DNA of 50,653 nucleotides from Myceligenerans pegani (GTDB lineage: Bacteria > Actinomycetota > Actinomycetes > Actinomycetales > Cellulomonadaceae), in contig NZ_JADBGR010000010.1 of NCBI RefSeq assembly GCF_014892515.1, forward strand, positions 1-50,653. The letters are read 5' to 3'. The translations under genes and the position numbers were made by a program. Shown piece after piece: positions 49,013 through 50,653 of this stretch (its first letter is position 1; every line of letters starts with the position of its first letter). The notes beneath the pieces were generated by a model. That model saw only the letters and a list, made by a program, of their open reading frames with translations, searched no databases and had not been told where the DNA came from.

Positions 49013-50215
49013 ATGGGGCAGGCATTCGTGTACGACGCGGTGCGGACGCCGTTCGGCCGGTACGGCGGCGCGCTCGCCGGCGCCCGGCCGGACGACCTCG
49101 CAGCCTTCGTGCTGAAGCAGCAGATCGGCCGCGCGCCCGGACTTGACCCGGCGCGGATCGACGACGTCCTTCTCGGCAACGCCAACGGAGCGGGCGAGGA
49201 CAACCGCAACGTGGCACGCATGGCTGTCCTCCTCGCCGGGCTGCCGATCACGGTCCCTGCCGTCACGGTGAACCGACTGTGCGGCTCGGCCCTCGAGGCG
49301 GCGATCCAGGGCGCCCGCGCCATCGAGTGCGGCGACGCCGACATCGTGCTCGCCGGCGGAGTCGAGTCCATGACCCGTGCCCCCTGGGTGGTGCCCAAGC
49401 CGGGGCGTGGCTTTCCCGCGGGAAACGTGGAGATGGTCTCCACCACCCTGGGCTGGCGCCTCACCAATGGCCGCATGGAACCCGATTGGACCGTCTCCAT
49501 GGGGGAGGGCACCGAGCGCCTGCGAGAGCGGTTCGGGATCTCTCGCGAGCGTCAGGACGAGTTCGCGCTGCGCTCGCACCGTCTGGCGCACGAGGCGTGG
49601 GAGGCCGGCCGCTACGACGACCTGGTCGTGACCTACTCGGGGCCGGGCGCCGGCAAGGAGCCGCTGGTCCGCGACGAGCCGATCCGTCCGGGCGGAACGT
49701 CCGAGAAGCTCGCCGCGCTCAAGCCGAGCTTTCGTCCCGACGGCACCGTCACGGCCGGCAACGCCTCGCCGCTGTCCGACGGAGCGAGTGCGGCGCTGCT
49801 CGGTTCGGAGGCCGCGGCGGATCTCACCGGTCTGGCACCGCTCGCTCGGATCGCGGGCCGCGCGGCGGTGGCGGGCGAGCCGCAGTACTTCGGGTACGCG
49901 CCGGTGGAGGCGGCAAACAGGGCTCTGGAGCGGTCTGGCATCGCCTGGGACGACGTCGCTGCCGTGGAGCTGAACGAGGCGTTCGCGGCGCAGTCGCTGG
50001 CCTGCCTGGATGCGTGGAAGGTCGACGAGTCGATCGTGAACGCATGGGGCGGCGCGATCGCCGTCGGCCACCCACTGGGCGCGTCCGGGACACGCGTGCT
50101 CGGCACCCTGGCCCGGCGCCTGCGAGCCGGGCGCGCCCGGTGGGGCGTCGCGGCGATCTGCATCGGCGTCGGGCAGGGCCTGGCAGTGGTGCTGGAGAAC
50201 ACCGAGATCGGGTGA
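49013..50215 (+). CDS. pcaF: Acetyl-CoA acyltransferase / beta-ketoadipyl-CoA thiolase
   Basis: A 400-residue thiolase. Cys90 in NRLCGSALEAA is the acyl-carrying nucleophile. GGVESMTRAPWV, GNASPLSDGASAALL, ELNEAFAAQSLACL, then GGAIAVGHPLGASG with the base His and AAICIGVGQG with the second Cys complete the active site. PcaF-type thiolases cleave beta-ketoadipyl-CoA to succinyl-CoA and acetyl-CoA. The IclR neighbour and the 3-oxoacid CoA-transferase-like remnant after it support that over a general acetyl-CoA acetyltransferase. ATG at 49013 follows aaggatgatgcg. The stop overlaps the remnant's ATG (TGATG). Confidence 0.9.
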   Translation: MGQAFVYDAVRTPFGRYGGALAGARPDDLAAFVLKQQIGRAPGLDPARIDDVLLGNANGAGEDNRNVARMAVLLAGLPITVPAVTVNRLCGSALEAAIQGARAIECGDADIVLAGGVESMTRAPWVVPKPGRGFPAGNVEMVSTTLGWRLTNGRMEPDWTVSMGEGTERLRERFGISRERQDEFALRSHRLAHEAWEAGRYDDLVVTYSGPGAGKEPLVRDEPIRPGGTSEKLAALKPSFRPDGTVTAGNASPLSDGASAALLGSEAAADLTGLAPLARIAGRAAVAGEPQYFGYAPVEAANRALERSGIAWDDVAAVELNEAFAAQSLACLDAWKVDESIVNAWGGAIAVGHPLGASGTRVLGTLARRLRAGRARWGVAAICIGVGQGLAVVLENTEIG

Positions 50216-50368
50216 TGAGTCGCTGCGTGGGCACGGCGCGTGCCGCGCTCGGCGATGTCGCCGGCGAGTCCACGGTGATGGTCGGCGGCTTCGGGCGGAT
50301 CGGTCGCGAGAGCCAACGACGCGTTCGAGGTGGCCAAGCGCCTACTCAGCGAAGATGGGGAAACCTGA
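50215..50368 (+). pseudogene. Remnant of a 3-oxoacid CoA-transferase alpha subunit (pcaI-like)
   Basis: The frame starts ATG 50215, overlapping the thiolase stop, and reads ARAALGDVAGESTVMVGGFGRIG. That matches the N-terminus of PcaI/ScoA-type CoA-transferase alpha subunits (the usual ...DG.TVM.GGFG..G...). After about 30 codons the match ends. Another frame, starting GCC at 50312, reads ANDAFEVAKRLLSEDGET and then TGA at 50366, which looks like the C-terminus of an unrelated protein. The simplest reading is a deletion joining the two, near 50300-50311. I see no further gene in 50369-50546. Confidence 0.5.
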
Positions 50369-50546
50369 ACGAAAAATTACCTGATCTCGGCCTTGGGGAT
50401 GGTTCCTTGGCGAATCTGCGGCTGACGGCGCGCGCCGAAGCGTCAGGAGAGGGGCGGCTAGGGGATGCGTCCAGGCATGACTGGTGTTCACTTGGTCTTC
50501 GGAGCTGCGAAGGTGCTGGTGTGGTGGCCGTCACGGTCTCCTGGCT

Positions 50547-50575
50547 TTGACTCGGGTGTCGCTCTGCCGTAACGT
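50547..50575 (+). promoter_or_regulatory. Strong promoter facing out of the window
   Basis: TTGACT (50547-50552) and TAACGT (50570-50575) lie exactly 17 bases apart, the best promoter match that I see in this window. The transcript would start near 50582 and run off the end. The bases after the -10 (tctcgtcgttcg) match those after the tRNA-Arg promoter, and ccgcg-gaaca-cgcgg is a hairpin a little downstream. No gene begins before the edge. Confidence 0.65.
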
Positions 50576-50653
50576 TCTCGTCGTTCGCCCGGCAGGGAGG
50601 CACGGACAGGAACCGCGGAACACGCGGGCTGGCCGGTCCCGGGGCGAGAACTC

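Overview
The window is about 50.7 kb of very GC-rich chromosomal DNA from an actinobacterium. The markers are a Wbl iron-sulfur regulator, the bacterial proteasome activator Bpa ending in GQYL, a complete conservon (cvnA-D), many GTG starts, strong third-position GC bias and many apparently leaderless promoters. Gene style and content suggest Micrococcales, possibly Promicromonosporaceae, but that placement is inference. I see no insertion sequence, prophage, CRISPR array or rRNA gene.

Layout. 0.1-6.1 kb: a TetR regulator divergent from an efflux-type pair (MMPL transporter and YhgE/Pip membrane protein). 6.2-7.7 kb: purB. 7.9-9.9 kb: a small WXG100-like protein coupled to an alpha/beta hydrolase. 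9.9-11.5 kb: a small holin-family membrane protein and a HisC-type aminotransferase. 11.7-15.6 kb: a 2-oxoacid dehydrogenase operon (E1 alpha, E1 beta, E2) behind a large inverted repeat. 15.7-18.2 kb: a WhiB7-like regulator and a CopD/CtaG fusion. 18.5-20.7 kb: a TIGR03364-type FAD oxidoreductase and a PhnD-like lipoprotein. 21.0-24.7 kb: a trypsin-fold protease, a small protein resembling a protease N-terminal domain, and an NHLRC2-like thioredoxin/NHL protein. 24.8-26.4 kb: a CorA magnesium transporter behind a long leader that encodes a 13-residue peptide overlapping a hairpin. 26.4-29.8 kb: a sugar phosphate isomerase-like protein, PTS enzyme I and a glucose-type IIA domain. 29.8-33.5 kb: a second TetR, a hypothetical protein, a cluster of DnaA-box-like sites, a two-gene micro-operon and a GntR/UTRA regulator. 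33.9-39.2 kb: tRNA-Gly(CCC), a TM2 protein, dcd, a paralogue of the earlier hypothetical, an EamA transporter, Bpa and a quinone oxidoreductase. 39.3-45.1 kb: the conservon. 45.2-48.1 kb: tRNA-Ser(UGA), a GMC oxidoreductase, tRNA-Ser(GCU) and tRNA-Arg(ACG). 48.1-50.4 kb: an IclR regulator, a thiolase, and what looks like a remnant of a CoA-transferase gene. A strong promoter then points out of the window.

How the parts work together. The E1/E2 genes form one translationally coupled operon; E3 must be supplied from elsewhere. PtsI and the IIA protein are divergent neighbours of the sugar PTS. The conservon should form a membrane sensor kinase / roadblock / DUF742 / small GTPase signalling complex. 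IclR plus thiolase plus the CoA-transferase remnant suggest a beta-ketoadipate (pca) locus with a deletion.

The observations I find most worth following are the corA leader peptide with an overlapping hairpin, the apparently vestigial ABC ATPase domain at the end of the MMPL protein, a related repeat lying directly 3' of three of the four tRNA genes, a 90-bp cluster of DnaA-box-like sites away from any dnaA gene, the WXG100-like/hydrolase pair, and the separate proregion-like protein beside the serine protease.
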